Notes: a model not told the origin generated them from the sequence alone. Positions 26,080 to 38,939 are shown, counted from the stretch's first letter. The stretch: DNA of 64,000 bases from Parelaphostrongylus tenuis (GCA_019055375.1 JAHQIW010005317.1:124001-188000); one strand, 5' to 3'. Numbers and translations: made by a program.

Positions 26080-29050
26080 CGACATTCACGAAAGAGGAGC
26101 AGCACTCGAAACAATACGTTGGGTGTCTGAAGACCTTTGGGACGAGAAATGCGTAAAAACAAATTGAATGGTTAGATGCACTGAGATCCATAGAATAAAA
26201 TGCCATAACAGATGTATGAAATAAAATAAATGATTAAATGCCAGGGTTGAAGAAGAGTCAGTTCTCAAAATATGGTACTATGCATTTCTCCTCATTCACA
26301 ATTCTCTGAACATCTGGCCCAACACAATGTTTACCTTTACGAACAGCTGACTGGTGTAAATGTGAATTTATGATGATGGCACGCAAATCTTCCTCATATA
26401 TCTCAGAAAAACCTCTTCATTATTCAACGTACTATAAATAGTTGTGCAAAGAATACATAATAAAACATTTTCAATCAATGTTAAAAGGCTGTAGCCATTT
26501 GTTCTTTGGGAAATCGGCAAGAAACTTTTCAACTCATTACATATTTTGTCATTGACAATAAATGTTTTCCAGCTTAAAAAATCTTATCACCCTGGACAAA
26601 GCCGAGCAATACAAAAGAAGAGTTTGAAAAAAAGTAGACCAATCTATGGTAAAGCAATGAGTAGTCGAACGATGGTCATTCTTAAGTTAGCTTCCAACAT
26701 TGAGCAAAATTTTTTCACATAAGTGCTTCCACTTCTTACAAATAGTAGCTGGCTTTGAAAATCAAGGCATAGAATGTCTAGAGAGTCTACCCGTGTTGAA
26801 AACCACGTAGTTGGAGAAAATGACGACAACTTAGGAAGCCGCTTATCACCAACTAACGACTGAAATACTAGAGCAGACTCTTTTTTGCCATTCTAATGCG
26901 CTGATGATTTATGAACAGACGTTGCATATGCTGATAACTTAGCGGACGTTGACGATCTCATCAACTTTTTTCTAGAAACGTCCACTAGAAAAGTTTGCGG
27001 CGATGAACCGGATTGCAAGTTATGTCATTCAGGTGATGATTACCAATGAATTATTGTAGATGTCCATCTTCAATAGCTGACGATGTTGACGGCCTTAAGG
27101 ATTCTCGACGTCAAACTTCAGACAGACACACAAAGCTTTACAGTACAGAAAATTCCATGTCCACATGATAAAATGTCGAACAGGTATCGATTTAACTCGA
27201 ACTCAAACTGCTGCTGTAGATGTTTGCACTCCATAGATACAGTCCTTACAAAGAACTTGTTCCCAGCATCAATATAAGAGCTGATCTGAATCGGCTAAAA
27301 CCGTCACAAAACCATGATGATGACTTGATAATCTGCTGCTAGGCAGATGATGAACACCGACATCTCATCTTCATATTGAACGAATTTAGATTACTACGGT
27401 CATAAATACAAAATGGTTCTGTAGATGTTCTCTCTAGAATATGTTTCTCATGGAGAAGAAGTTGACTGAAGTAAACTGGCAGACGCTTTTATCTTCAACG
27501 CTATATAATAGAGATGACCTTAGAAAGAAGTCACCGCGGAAGCACATCGTCTTAGCGATGGTTTATGGTCATCCAATTAGATGAATTTCAGGAAGAAACT
27601 GTCATGTCAAATAGAGTAGTGATCGTATTAATATACAAGAGTAACGGAAGCAATAAAAACTGATGTGAACGAAATTTATGGAATTTTGTAGTAGTTTAAG
27701 TTTAGCCATAAGCATAGGTTGAAACAGAAATCATGGAGAGAGAGGAGAGAGAAATGCATGGAGAGAGGAAGCTGAGGAAAAAGTGGGCGCCAAATTTGTA
27801 CAGTATGACAGATTCTACTAAAACACGGAGTATCTAAGATGCCGCCAGCAAAAGTGAAAAATACATGGATAGAAAACTTCCAAAGATCGAAACTTCTACG
27901 AATCTCCGGAAGTGAACAGCTTTGGAAATGTCCGAAGACGTTCCAACAATATTGGAACAAATATATCCAATAGTACGAGTTTAATAGGAGCTCCACATGT
28001 TACGGTGCAAGGCCTGCAAGGAAAAGATGAGATATCGAAAAATCACAGATGCAACAATAATTTTGATACATAAATAATGGATTCAATTGAGAATTGTAAG
28101 AAAATCATTCTAGTATAAAGCAAACCCCATTATATTACAGATTTTTTACTCAACATTGAACATTATGTTAAGAAACAAAAAAAAAAGGATTAGAATGGAT
28201 ATAAAGAAAAAAAGGAAGATGATGCTAAAAAAACACAAAAGAATATCCAAGCACTCACACAGAATGCTCCTGCATTTATGACTAGTGATTGATAAAGGAT
28301 TCTAAACGTAATTATCCTTTGACGATTACCACAAAGTCGCGGTGACCCATTATACACCTTCTACTAACTTCTACCGTGTACATTTAGAACCATCACAAAA
28401 TCAGTACCTCTCATTCAGGTGTTTAGTGATATCAAAATTTTGAATGCTTTAATGTTCATAAGAAAAATGAAAACATGAGTTCCACAAAAGGATATTTGCA
28501 GGTTCAGATTCACTCTACGCGAGGTTCCGAATCCATTCCTGTATTTGTGCATGATATCCTATACTGCTATGAAGAGTTTGAAGAAACGGATCTAAGGAGA
28601 GATCGAAAGATACGCTACCGTAACTAGTAGCATGAATGAATTTTCCACGGCGCGGCATTTCGTGACCATAAGTCATCCTATTATGGTTAAGTGAATTTAC
28701 AAAGTACGAAATACAATGTAAAAACGCGGATTTCTCACGTTTTAATGAAGTTTCATCGAGAAAGTGCAACGAATTAGGTCGTTGACGAGCGGATCGCAGC
28801 CGGTGGTGATTCTTCACTAAAACAAGTCGTAACGATGTGTTTCATCGGCTTCCAATAAATGCTTATATCGAAGTATCTCCCAAATAAAGACCGGATTTCT
28901 TAGTCATTCGCGTAAACTCGTACGAATGCATCGAAAAATTCTCTACTGAATTCGAAAACAGTGGGGGTCGATGTAGTTAATACGCGATGAACAACTGCTT
29001 CAGTAACAACTGATCTTAGTGAATTAAATTTTTTCTTTCAAGTAAAAGTA
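26080..29050. other. No recognisable gene; weak Cys-rich coding relic near 26990
   Basis: Around 26950-27030 one + frame reads KVCGDEPDCKLCHSGDDYQ. The Cys spacing recalls the segment before the GIY-YIG domain of Penelope-like elements, but a stop follows and no GIY-YIG block is visible. The rest is unassigned. Confidence 0.35.
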
Positions 29051-29054
29051 TGGA

Positions 29055-30130
29055 AGTACGTTTCGATGCTAAATATTGATTACTATAACGATTTCACCAA
29101 CAATCGTAAGAATTCTGACCGATTTCACTGAGATCTTGAGAAATAGTGAAAAATATTGACGAACGCGTACAAGTAACTATTATTGATATAATAACAAAAT
29201 AATCTGCCTCATAAATTCATAAACTGTAGAGGTCCACCAATTGAGTTGCCAGCTGCTGCAATATTTTACAAGCTAGGTTTATCTCAATCCTGCACTTGCC
29301 TTCTTTCGTCAATAGTTTTGTGAGTTTTTACGGTTCTGAACAGTTTCTTTAGTACATCTATTGAACATCATGTTCGCCCTGAAATTCCTTAGATAAGCCT
29401 TGTGTTGCTATATAGAATTATATCATGGTTATTCTGAATTATGTTATTGTTTTTACATTCGGTCATTTTCTCTGTGTCTTTATTATATTCATTTCTCTTG
29501 ATGTTCAGAATACAAAATGTTTTTGAGCGAGCACTCTCTAGGCTTTAAGGTCGACCCGTGCATCATAACAGAGTAAAGAATCGTTTCAAATGAAAATAGT
29601 GAAATGACGAAGACCCTTCCTGGTTTTACAGCTTCAAATACTAGTGGTAGAACAATGAATGTTTGTGTAAAAGTTTTGTTTGGGTTCTATGTCTATGAAT
29701 TTGATTTCTTTTCACTTGATTTTTTGTGTGAAATCTTGAACAATTCCAAAATCCGACATCCTTCATTATATTGGCATCTTCTTCTTCTGTGCATGTGAAA
29801 GCACACTGAAAATGTTCAGAATCGTAAAAACTCGCAAAACTTATTGACGAAAGAAGGCAAAGTGCAGAATTGAGATAAACTTCGCCTGTAAAATATTGGA
29901 GCACCTGACAACTTAACTGGTAGACCTCTACAGTTTTTGAATTTTTGAGGCAGATTATTTTATTATTACATCAATAATGATAGTTACTTGCACGCATTCG
30001 TCGTAATAGCTATTAATAATGCAACTGATCATTATTTTTTACGTATTCTCAAGATCTCGATGAAATCGCTCAGAATTCTTACGGTTGTTGGTGAATTCGT
30101 TATAGTCATCGATTTGTAGCATCGAAATTT
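29055..30130. repeat. Foldback element: long inverted repeat with 465-bp spacer
   Basis: The left arm, about 29055-29345, is the reverse complement of the right arm, about 29810-30130. Matched blocks include ctgtagaggtc/gacctctacag, cttgccttctttcgtcaata/ttgacgaaagaaggcaaag and caccaacaatcgtaag/cttacggttgttggtg. Divergence of perhaps 10-20% shows age. The spacer holds a 64-codon open frame of no known family. I saw no hammerhead motif here, so this differs from the H families. Confidence 0.8.
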
Positions 30131-30139
30131 GTAGAATTA

Positions 30140-30645
30140 GGAAAAGTATCAATAGAAATGTTTTTTATTGAGTAGTTAATTTGCTTTCCCGACTTTAGAA
30201 CGACAAAATAATTTGATAGGAGTATGAACATTTTACTACACAGAAAATAATCAAGACACACGTAATGTGAAGATTCTATTGAATATTTATAGAAACTTAC
30301 AATGAGACTCGGAATGGAGAAAGAAGCAACTTATTGCAAACGAGAAAAAGTAGGTGGTAATTCACGGGAAACACTGTCTTGCCAAAATTGACGATAAGAG
30401 GATGAAGAAGAAAAAAGTAGAAGAAAAACGTAACGTAGAATTCGTCATTAACACTACTATGTCCTAAAATATATTGTTTTATAGAATTTTTTTGCTTTGG
30501 TTGAGCATTCGACGATTTTATAATACGTAATCTATGGAGACCAAAGGTGAACAAAAATTAAGTGCAGCACAAAACTATTTAAAAATGCACTATAAAAATG
30601 TTGAGATGTCAGACGATTTGCGAATACAAAAAATAGAACTATATA
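30140..30645. other. No recognisable gene
   Basis: AT-rich; nothing recognised. Confidence 0.5.
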
Positions 30646-30651
30646 TCCAAT

Positions 30652-30775
30652 AATGTTGAGTGGTATGCAAAACTCTAAACCTTGGACGGGAATCAAACTG
30701 GCATCTCTCTCACCTTTTTCGGGAGCGCGTGCTAAGCTACTGGACTACGGGGCTTTTGTTCTACCACCACTCATA
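30652..30775 (-). mobile_element. tRNA-derived SINE fragment
   Basis: Read on the - strand, a tRNA-like head (agtagcttagcacgcg region) and a diverged B box (gattcccgtcc, from 30686-30696) precede a gttttgcataccactcaac tail. The same tail block occurs in the paired SINE at 32648-32822. Confidence 0.65.
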
Positions 30776-30789
30776 TTTCAAGAATAAGA

Positions 30790-31640
30790 TTTTTCTTCTT
30801 AATATTCCTCACAGTAGATTGTTATCTTACTCCACACATATAGTATAAATTAATCAAACATCACTTTTTACAGAATGATCATAATATTTACCATTTCAAC
30901 TAATCTATAAATAAAATACTGGCTCTTCTCACCACAATCGTATCACTAAACTACATCGTCAAAGTTTTCTCATTGATAGTACCTTGTGAAATTTTTTTCA
31001 AATTATTAAAACTGCCCGGTTACAGCTTAGATTTGTAGCTGTATTGATGAGGACCACCCCTGAATACTTGCGAAGAAAGTGAAACAATTTCTTTCCAAGA
31101 TTTCGGCAACATTCCACGCTTTTCAACTCTTGAGTTTTTCATTTTTTTCATTTCATTTCTTTCAAACCTCCATTTTTGAACACTTGCTAAGTTGAAATTC
31201 CTGGGAAATCTCAATCATAACAATTACTCCTAAAAACAAAGAAAATGGTGGAACAGAGATTCAAAAAAAAAACTGTTTATTCTCGAGTTAATGAAATTTC
31301 TTGAAGTTCGGCAGAACGATAAGTCGAAAAATGGAGTTATATCACCTAGAGAGTGCGAAAACTACAGGAAATTCAGATTTTTTGACTAGATCGAAATTCA
31401 TCCGATCGCATTTTATGTGCTTGAAAAATACCTAAAAACGTGCAATGCATCCTGGAAGAATGCGAACTGAATGTAAATTTGCAGAAACAAAACACACATT
31501 TAATCGCCAATAACATCAATAATAATAGTAATAACAATAACAATGATAATGACAATGATTATTTGTAAATAAGGGATAAGAGCAAAATCTTCTATAAAAG
31601 CCTAGTGATAAGAAAGAAAATGGAAACAAAGACAGTGAAA
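30790..31640. other. No recognisable gene
   Basis: AT-rich; nothing recognised. Confidence 0.5.
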
Positions 31641-31641
31641 G

Positions 31642-31692
31642 AAAAAGAGAGAGAGAGAGAGAGAGAGGGAGGGAGAGCGCAAGAGAGAGAGG
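31642..31692. repeat. (GA)n microsatellite
   Basis: GA tract with a gggagggagagcgc interruption. Confidence 0.95.
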
Positions 31693-31699
31693 AACATTA

Positions 31700-32645
31700 T
31701 AAAAGAGCAAAAAAAATTAGCGATAACCATAAATGCTAGTCCAGTACTGTAGTTACTAGAGGATAAGAATAATAACGATAGGAAAGCTCTACACTGACCA
31801 CTTCGCTTCGGAAAAAAATTTTTAGATTAGCCTGACAGCGCGAAAGAAAGGAAATAAAATAAAGAAAAAGCGGAAGAGGTAGAGAAAGAGAAAGGGAGAG
31901 AAGACGGAAAAAAAATGAAGAAGAGCTCGGTGAGAGGTGAAGAACATTCTTTGGTAGAATCTTACTAAAAACGATGGATGTAGTAAGTATTGACGAAACT
32001 TTTACACTAACCTATGAGGTCGACTAGAGTAAAACTATGCAACTGTCTTAGTGTATAACAGAACTAGTCTCTTTGACGGTTTACACTTATAGCTAGCGTA
32101 ATGAAAATAGTATACTAATTAACGATACGCAGACATCTTTGAAACATCAACGATGAGCACAGAAATAGCGATCGTGAATGGTTGTGACGGACGGACGGAC
32201 AAACGGACGACGGAATGGAGACGACGAGACGCCGACGATGCGACGAGACGACCGGATTACTACGAGAGTGAGAATGAGCGAATAGCACGGGAAACGAAGA
32301 GTGCACAGACGAGAAAGAACAAATACAATATAATGGTGATGTATTTGTTTGAGTAAAATTCAAATAAGATTTTGTTCTGTTCATCTATCGATACTTTTTT
32401 GCTTAGCAGATAAACCAATAGTTCCTCTGAAATTTTTTCTTATAATATTGAAGTACTGGAAGTTTGAAGTGTTCTCGAAAACTTTTTAGAGATTTCATTA
32501 CTTATCCAATTTCTATTGTTCTTTAGAGCTTTAATCAACAAGCTCCAGCATCCAATCTAATGCGACGAGACCCAAGAAGAAAAAATAATAAACGAAACTT
32601 TGTAAAATTTTTGAAACAGAAAACTAGAAAAAATAACAAATAAAC
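31700..32645. other. No recognisable gene; CGACGA-rich patch at 32180-32260
   Basis: Purine-rich low-complexity DNA, then a patch of gacggacggacaaacgg and cgacga repeats. The short frames there encode only low-complexity Arg/Asp runs. Confidence 0.5.
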
Positions 32646-32647
32646 AT

Positions 32648-32822
32648 AATACCTAAGAGAATTGAGTGGTGAGCAAAAACGCGACCTCAGGCGGGAATCG
32701 AACCCACGTTTCATCCTATCCGGGGACGCGTGCTCTACCACTACACCGTGTAGGATGAAACGTAGGTTTGATTCCCGCCTGAGGCCGCGTTTTTGCTCAC
32801 CACTCAATTCTCTTAAGTATTT
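32648..32822. repeat. Head-to-head inverted pair of tRNA-derived SINEs
   Basis: Left and right halves of about 75 bases are nearly perfect reverse complements: agaattgagtggtgagcaaa faces tttgctcaccactcaattct, and gcgggaatcgaaccc faces tttgattcccgc. Each half carries a B box (ggTTcgaTtcc type). Only about 25 bases separate the halves, so the transcript would fold into one long hairpin. Confidence 0.88.
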
Positions 32823-32824
32823 TG

Positions 32825-34240
32825 AAAAACATCATAACATTGCGAAATGCATTGAAATACTAATTCCGAATATCAAAATAGACAAAATAATAAATTTAGA
32901 AAGCTTGAACATAAAAATTATATTGAAATAAATTCAGCATCGAGAGAATTACATTGTCTCTACAACTTCATGCTAGTTCTTCTATTTGTTTAAACTGATC
33001 AAAAAATTCTTATTTAACTTTTTCTTTCTATTTTTAGTGGTAGATTCAGTTTACACTTTCTCCTAGTAGTACTGTAGACAAATCTACTAAAATTTTTGCC
33101 GACTTTCATCAAAGACATTCGTCGTCGTTTACAATTAAGACGGGTTTTTTAATTTGTCAGCATTTGCCGTTTACAAACCTATCGGCTAGGTAGCAGAACA
33201 CCATAGCATTAGTAGTTTACAACAATCTGAATCTTTGATTTCATCATAAATTACGTTCGCGTAGGAGGTTGAACTTCAAGCTTTTCAATGAAACTTGTGA
33301 GAGAAGTGCCATCTTAAAAATGAACGGCATACCTTAGATGATATTACTCAGATGATCAATCTTGAGAGAAAAGCACAAAAATTTCATAAAATGTAACAGT
33401 TTCCACGTTGCCTGCAGTAAACTTAGTAAGGAAATTCTATGAGCCGGTGAGAGTGGATGAGGAATAAGGTGGAGTTTTGAAGAACGAAATATAAAACGAT
33501 ACTGAAGGCCGAAAGTATCTTGTTCGAGTGAAGAATGGCTCCTAATATGGCTTTATTGTTTATAGGTCGCTACTTATTAGATTTACTAACATCTAGAAGC
33601 ATAATGGGAATGCACAGCAACTGCTATGCAGTTTGGCCGCTTGCCAAACAATTTACAAGTCCTCCTGATGACTCAAATACTCCAAAGAAGAGCGAAATGA
33701 ATAGGGATGAAAAATGAAAAGAGAAAAGGAAAGGTATGAACGGAAGGAGGGTGAAGAAAAAAAGACTTTGCGCAGAAAAAAAGTCAAAAGTCATAAATTC
33801 TGATGCTGTAAAAACTCAGATACATTCCGTAGATTTTTTTCAGCTTCGTAAAAAGTGCGTACTATATGAACTGTGAAGAAAATGGAAAACTATCAAATGC
33901 GATCGGTACACTTTTTCGAGACAGGTCATCTGAAATTGTGCTTCATTCTCGTGCTTTATTGTGCTAATTCATTCATCATTGTTATCGTGGTTCATTAATT
34001 ATTGGAACTACTCCGTCTGTCAAGAAATTACTTAAAAAATCATGCTCGACCAGCGTGAAGTATTTCGATTAAGGAAGAGGGTTTATGAATTCTCAAGTCG
34101 CATCCAAGTCCTCAGCAAAGCGACTACATCTGTGAACGACGGAAGGTTGAAAACTAGCGAAGCCAATGAAAGAGATGCTGAAGCCGAAAGGACATGTGAA
34201 GACGAGTCTAAATAAATGTATTATGGTTATAATGATAATT
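32825..34240. other. No recognisable gene; one possible small ORF at 33535-33717
   Basis: The 60-codon frame 33535-33717 (+) starts MAPNMALLFIGRYLLDLLTS, which could act as a signal or membrane segment, and a tataaaa sequence lies about 45 bases upstream. The product is unrecognised and may be chance. Nothing else is supported. Confidence 0.35.
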
Positions 34241-34254
34241 GTTGTATACCCAGT

Positions 34255-34385
34255 GGTGCAGAGTAATGTGCAAATACTTTTGCGTCAGCTGGGATTCGAA
34301 CTCACATTTCACCCTATCCAGAGGCGCAGTATATCATAGCATCATAACACCGCCCTAGGTGGTCAAATAGAATGAATTCTGAGTG
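34255..34385 (-). mobile_element. tRNA-derived SINE, T family
   Basis: On the - strand the B box (agttcgaatccc, from 34293-34304) and tail (cgcaaaagtatttgcaca, then the hairpin and tataat-type blocks) match the T family at 20505-20715. The head is diverged. Confidence 0.7.
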
Positions 34386-34389
34386 ATTA

Positions 34390-36880
34390 TTATTATTGTT
34401 ATAATTACAACACTCGGCGTTAAATTTACCACACAATAGGAATTCCAGTGCTTTTCGCAATCGATTCCCTCACATGACCTTTCACGAAGACCTCGTAACT
34501 TCTTTGCATGTGGGATTTACTACTGCTTTAAAATTCTTGGCTTTGTCATGAATATTTTTTATGCTCTCCGAGCTACAATCCTAAGAGAGCGTGCCAAGAG
34601 GTTCCTAGATCATATGGACAGCGAAGAGCTTTTTGTACAAGTCTAGCAATAATTTTCTTTTCCTTAGAAGGATTGAAAGATTTGGTTGGCTTGGTTTAAG
34701 CCAGCCGATTTTTGCCTATAAATGAACGCCATCTGTACCATATCCATTTGCACATACACCTTCTTATTAGCAATATCTATTATTAGAAATATTAGTAAAG
34801 CATTATTTTCTCTATAATAACTAGTCAAGATTAGGGTTACGTTGTAAGGAAACTAGAAACCATCACAAGTCTTAATCACTAGTCAAAATGGGAGAACTAT
34901 TTTGCAGATATTATCACGAGTTGGCGTTAGCGTAGAAAAACTGACAAAAATAAACAAAGAAGTGAGAAAGTTTCTGAGGCCATTTCAATATATTCAGGAA
35001 CATGTTGTTCGTCGACAACTAATGAGAAAATTCTCGATTATCAGCATAGATGAGTAGAGAAATTCACATCATGTAGGGCTTACATTTGTCCACAACTTTG
35101 AGATTGCAGATTAAAACTGTTCCTTCAACATTAGCTTTGCTTGGATACATATTTTGTGTATAACCGTAAACAACAGCGAACATTTGGAAACAAGCCAATA
35201 TTTGATCAAGAAATATGTGGCGCATCTTCTAGGCAATGATTAACAACGAGCACTTTATATTTCATCCCTTTATTTTATGAAAAAAATTGCAGATTTCAAT
35301 GGCTTCCACTTCACTTAATAAAGTTCTATACTAGCTGATAAGTTGGCTCAAAGTTGAGCGATTGACGTTTGTGCACAGATGGGCCAAATATAACACAGAT
35401 TTGAAGCAAAAGCACTACAAGTTATAATTTAGCGCTCTGAACTAGAGTAGTTTGAAGTTTGCATAGTTTGTCGCATGCGTACATTGCGAATCCTCGGTGA
35501 GCGAATCTGAATCAATTTAGATCAGCCCACTGTTCTAAAGTGTCGCTGGACTCAGGCTGAATATCCAATCACTGTTATATCTGCTGGGTTAACTTATACC
35601 TTCCATACACTTGAACAAGTACATCCGTACATTTAACCAAGAAGCCAAGACAGTTCGAAGCACTCACCATTGAATTAGCATTACATGAATTTTCACTCTT
35701 AGATCTCGTCAACCGACGTAGGATGGATTTTTTGCCGCAGAGACCTCTGAGTTTTGATAACTATTCTCTTTTCAAAGGGAATAAAATTGCAAAAGACCTT
35801 ATGTATGTGATATAAGTTGTATGCACTTTACGTCTTCCCAGCGAAACAGAATTGATAGCTTCGGCGAGTAGAGCGGATAGATGAAAGCTTCCACCTAAAG
35901 TTTTATCAACGCTGGACTTTACTTGAAAGCAGTCGAATCTTTTGCGATATACGCAGGACAGTTGATTGTTAGGAATGGTGTGTAAAATCCATTTATTCTA
36001 AGTCAAGTAAGAGTTCGCTGTGAGTTGATGTACATTCGTTTGAACTTCAAAACGGCAAAGATTATCGAGAACATATGCATTGAAGACATAGACGTGTGTC
36101 TTTATGTGCAATAGGCATGATTGATGACATAAGACGGGACAAATTTCCCGCAAAAACTGAACAACTACGGTAGCGTCAATTGAACACAGGAAGACAGTCA
36201 GTAAATTGAAAGTTCTTTGATCACCGCAATAATTATCCGCGGGAATTCATTTTCTATCGAAAATCTCAGTCAACTTGTGATTTTTCATTCAGCGGCGAAA
36301 CTCATAGTTTCTACAATTTTTAATTAGTGTCGTTGACCTGATTAGTTGAGTTTAATATTTATCCAATATTAATAACATAGTTGAAATTACCAGAATCACC
36401 AATTTGCACGATGACTGCAGTAATTGACGAGTTCTATTGAGGTTAGAAGGATGTTTACAACTATTCCAAACAATGATTCACCCACACATACACAGCAATG
36501 GCAGAACTGGCCAAATTGGTCATACGAGAATCTCCCTCTCCAATAAAAAGCTGACCAGAAATCAGTAGAAAGCACACCGTACTTGTTATCATGAAGTGAC
36601 CCCTCTACAAGTTCACAATGGTAAGTGTGAGGATGACGAAGGTCTAATCAAAGTGAACGGATGACTTGAATAAGCCCCAGGGTTCGAATTGTGCCATTAC
36701 ACCACACGTCATACTCAGAAAATGATTTCGGCGTACTAAATACTTATATGGTTGAGGTTCAATGTAGTTCAATAGTTACAGAGGTCCTTCAGCTGTTCGA
36801 GACGGAGCCTTTCTTGTTTCTCTCAATCTTTTGCATAAATCTTGGCATTCAGCACCGTGATTTCTAAGAACGTCTTCCTA
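34390..36880. other. No recognisable gene
   Basis: AT-rich. About 34430-34680 shares blocks with about 22430-22700. Near 36660-36715 a ccagggttcgaattgtgcc block looks like another decayed SINE B box. No coding sequence is supported. Confidence 0.45.
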
Positions 36881-36889
36881 ATGCACTAT

Positions 36890-37270
36890 AGCAGCAAAAC
36901 TAAGACCATGTTTCACATTCGGTGCAATTTTTTTGCTTGGCTAGGGCTACTGTATAGCTTAACAATGGAGTTTTAGCACCATTTCAACAGCTCACTGTGG
37001 TTTTGAACTATGTTCGGTTTTTGAAAAGGTCTCCATACAGAGGAAAAATCACGTTTCACACTCCGAGATATACACGCAACGAGTATATGAACGTGTAAGG
37101 GAAATCGTCAGATTCCAAAGTGAAAATTCAAAAACTTTTAAAAGGGCGAAAAAGTTTTCGAATAAAGAAAGGAAGTCGCGCCATTTCGAAGTGGCAGTTG
37201 AAATCACTGCGCGTAGCGCGATTCAAAAGAGCGTGATTTTCGTTATCTATTCAGAAAGTTCCTCTCTGCT
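36890..37270 (-). repeat. F-family repeat fragment
   Basis: Blocks such as catgtttcacattcggtgca, tagggctactgtatag and ggtctccatacagaggaa are inverted counterparts of the F-family blocks at 6110-6660. Confidence 0.4.
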
Positions 37271-37559
37271 TGATGAGATTTCGCAATTCTCGTAATATAA
37301 CTTAGGAATTTTTTTATTGCTGTTTGGATAAGAGTCTAAGTTCGGTTCGTTTGCGGCTATGAAGTTATGAAGATTCGCTATGACGTTCAAAAGACGGGTT
37401 GACTACTTCGTTGTGAAACGTGAAGTTTTCGTTTCTAGAACGCTCTGTGGAGACCTTTTCAGAAGCTTTCCAGCTTCAAAATTGCGATACTTTGTCTTTT
37501 AAAAGCTACTGGAAATCTGGGAGAAATGCTCTGTCCATCGAAAAAGGCCTCTAAGTAAT

Positions 37560-38410
37560 GATGGTACAAAAACGCACCATGCCATTCCAGTCTGGTTAAT
37601 ACACATGTGATCCCCACGTTTTTCATTATGTGCCAAAACTCAGATTGATACAATCAACTTATTCAAGTAGCTGACGTTTCGGTGTTTTTTGCCTTCTTCA
37701 GTGCTTGGAAAAGCCGCGTTGCACGCAACCTAGTCAACCAAACACCTCCATTACTTCATTAAAAAAGCTATCAAACCTATATTTCACTCACATCATCGAA
37801 ACGACCCTTGCATACTGATCACTCTTTATAAGCCATCCACTGTATTGTTGAAACGGAGATCAACCGTGCAGAGAACATATAGGATGGTAATGCACCTCCC
37901 ACATCAAAATCTCAGTCTTCTATTCTGTTTCATGTCACGTCTGTGATTTTAAGGCATTCCTCCTTCTAGTTCGTACTTGGGATGATGGTGTATATGCAGA
38001 ACGCTTTCAAAGTCTTACGCAGATGATGTCTTATGTTCCTGTGCCGGGATGGCGATTCTACATCAAAATCCTCCATTTATGTTTATGTGTCCTACACGAA
38101 ACTAGCGGAGTACTTGGTGTAGCATTAAGCTTGACGACCAGGTATTCTCTTATGAAGATACAGATTGGTTTCCCGCTTTGCCAATGTATATCTCGTCGCA
38201 CGCTTTAAAAGAGACTGAAGGACTTATAAAGAGCGGTGACTATGTCTAAGCGTGTTTTGTGCTTGATGTGATTCAAATCTAGGTTTAGTGGTGTTTTCTT
38301 CCAACGGGGTAATGGAGGTGTTTGACGACTGAGTTGTGGGCAATCTTCTCTTTTCAAGCGCTGAAGGAAGGCGATGCCGCCGGAATACGAGCTTTTGAAT
38401 CAGTTGTACA
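37560..38410 (-). pseudogene. Penelope-like element relic with GIY-YIG endonuclease and hammerhead-like ends
   Basis: Read on the - strand from about 38210 to 37920, three broken frames give ACDEIYIGKAG, RIREH-like and LNATPSTP blocks, then HKHNGEDFDVEIA-like, AQEQKTSA, LEAF and NRKEECLKIT-like pieces. Together they follow the GIY-YIG endonuclease domain of Penelope-like elements. Downstream lies a Penelope-type hammerhead motif (37662-37709). The flanks are inverted: about 37700-37840 is the reverse complement of about 38215-38390, and a second decayed hammerhead-like motif (ctgaaggaaggcgatgccgc) sits near 38362 on the + strand. Only the endonuclease end remains; the reverse transcriptase is missing and several frameshifts are present. 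Confidence 0.75.
37662..37709 (-). ncRNA. Penelope-type minimal hammerhead motif
   Basis: On the - strand: CCAAGCA, CTGAAGA (37695-37701), AGGC...CACC as a weak stem II, GAAA (37677-37680), CGTC as a two-pair stem III and cleavage triplet, then AGCTACTTG. CAAG and CTTG can pair as the outer part of stem I. Such short-stem-III hammerheads are known from the terminal repeats of Penelope-like elements. Stem II looks decayed. Confidence 0.55.
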
Positions 38411-38557
38411 ATATTAACCTTGAATTTTGGCTTACAAGAAAAAATGAATTATTGGAGAATACCAAGATTGATATTGAGTTAAGGAAGAAGTGCCTTAATA
38501 TGTGCTGAAAATTCAGAGTTTCTACAAAAATTTAATGGAAAACGGTTAGAATTATTT

Positions 38558-38930
38558 TTCAAAATAAGGGCCATCATTATCCACGATCTTTTGCCAACTA
38601 TCTGCAAGCTTCCGGATACCTTTGAATCAAAAAACTCCTGAAATTCCTCTTCAACTCGATCAGATTTCTCGAATCGGCGCCCATCTAGAAAATTATCCAC
38701 TGAGAGGAACTGGACGATGGTCGAACGGTGCGGCATCTGGAGTGCAGGCTGGGTGCGGAAACACCTCGACTTACTCCAATTTATCAAACTTTTCCTTAGT
38801 CTTCTTGGCGGTGTGAGGTTTGGCATTGCTTTGCTGAAACAGCACGCGCTTTCGACGAAGCAATGTGGTGTACTTCTCCTTCAGACAATCGCACTCGGTC
38901 CAGCTGCTTTATGGAAATATTCCTAAGATG
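38558..38930 (-). pseudogene. mariner transposase relic, C-terminal third
   Basis: Reading 38930 to 38558 in mixed frames gives LLRRKRVLFQQSNAKPHTAK, where the N in QSN corresponds to the second catalytic Asp of the QDN.(P/A)H motif. Then come EVFPHPA.TPD, VDNFLDGRRFEKSD, EEEFQEFFDSK and GIRKLADSWQKIVDNDG..F, followed by a stop. These are the family's catalytic-core and C-terminal blocks in order. Frameshifts, an in-frame stop and the D-to-N change at the catalytic position make it dead. No terminal inverted repeats were identified. Confidence 0.88.
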
Positions 38931-38939
38931 TTGCCATGA

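Noticed and set aside
25826..26206. 126-codon - strand ORF
   Set aside because: It overlaps a tRNA-derived SINE body and has no recognised domain.
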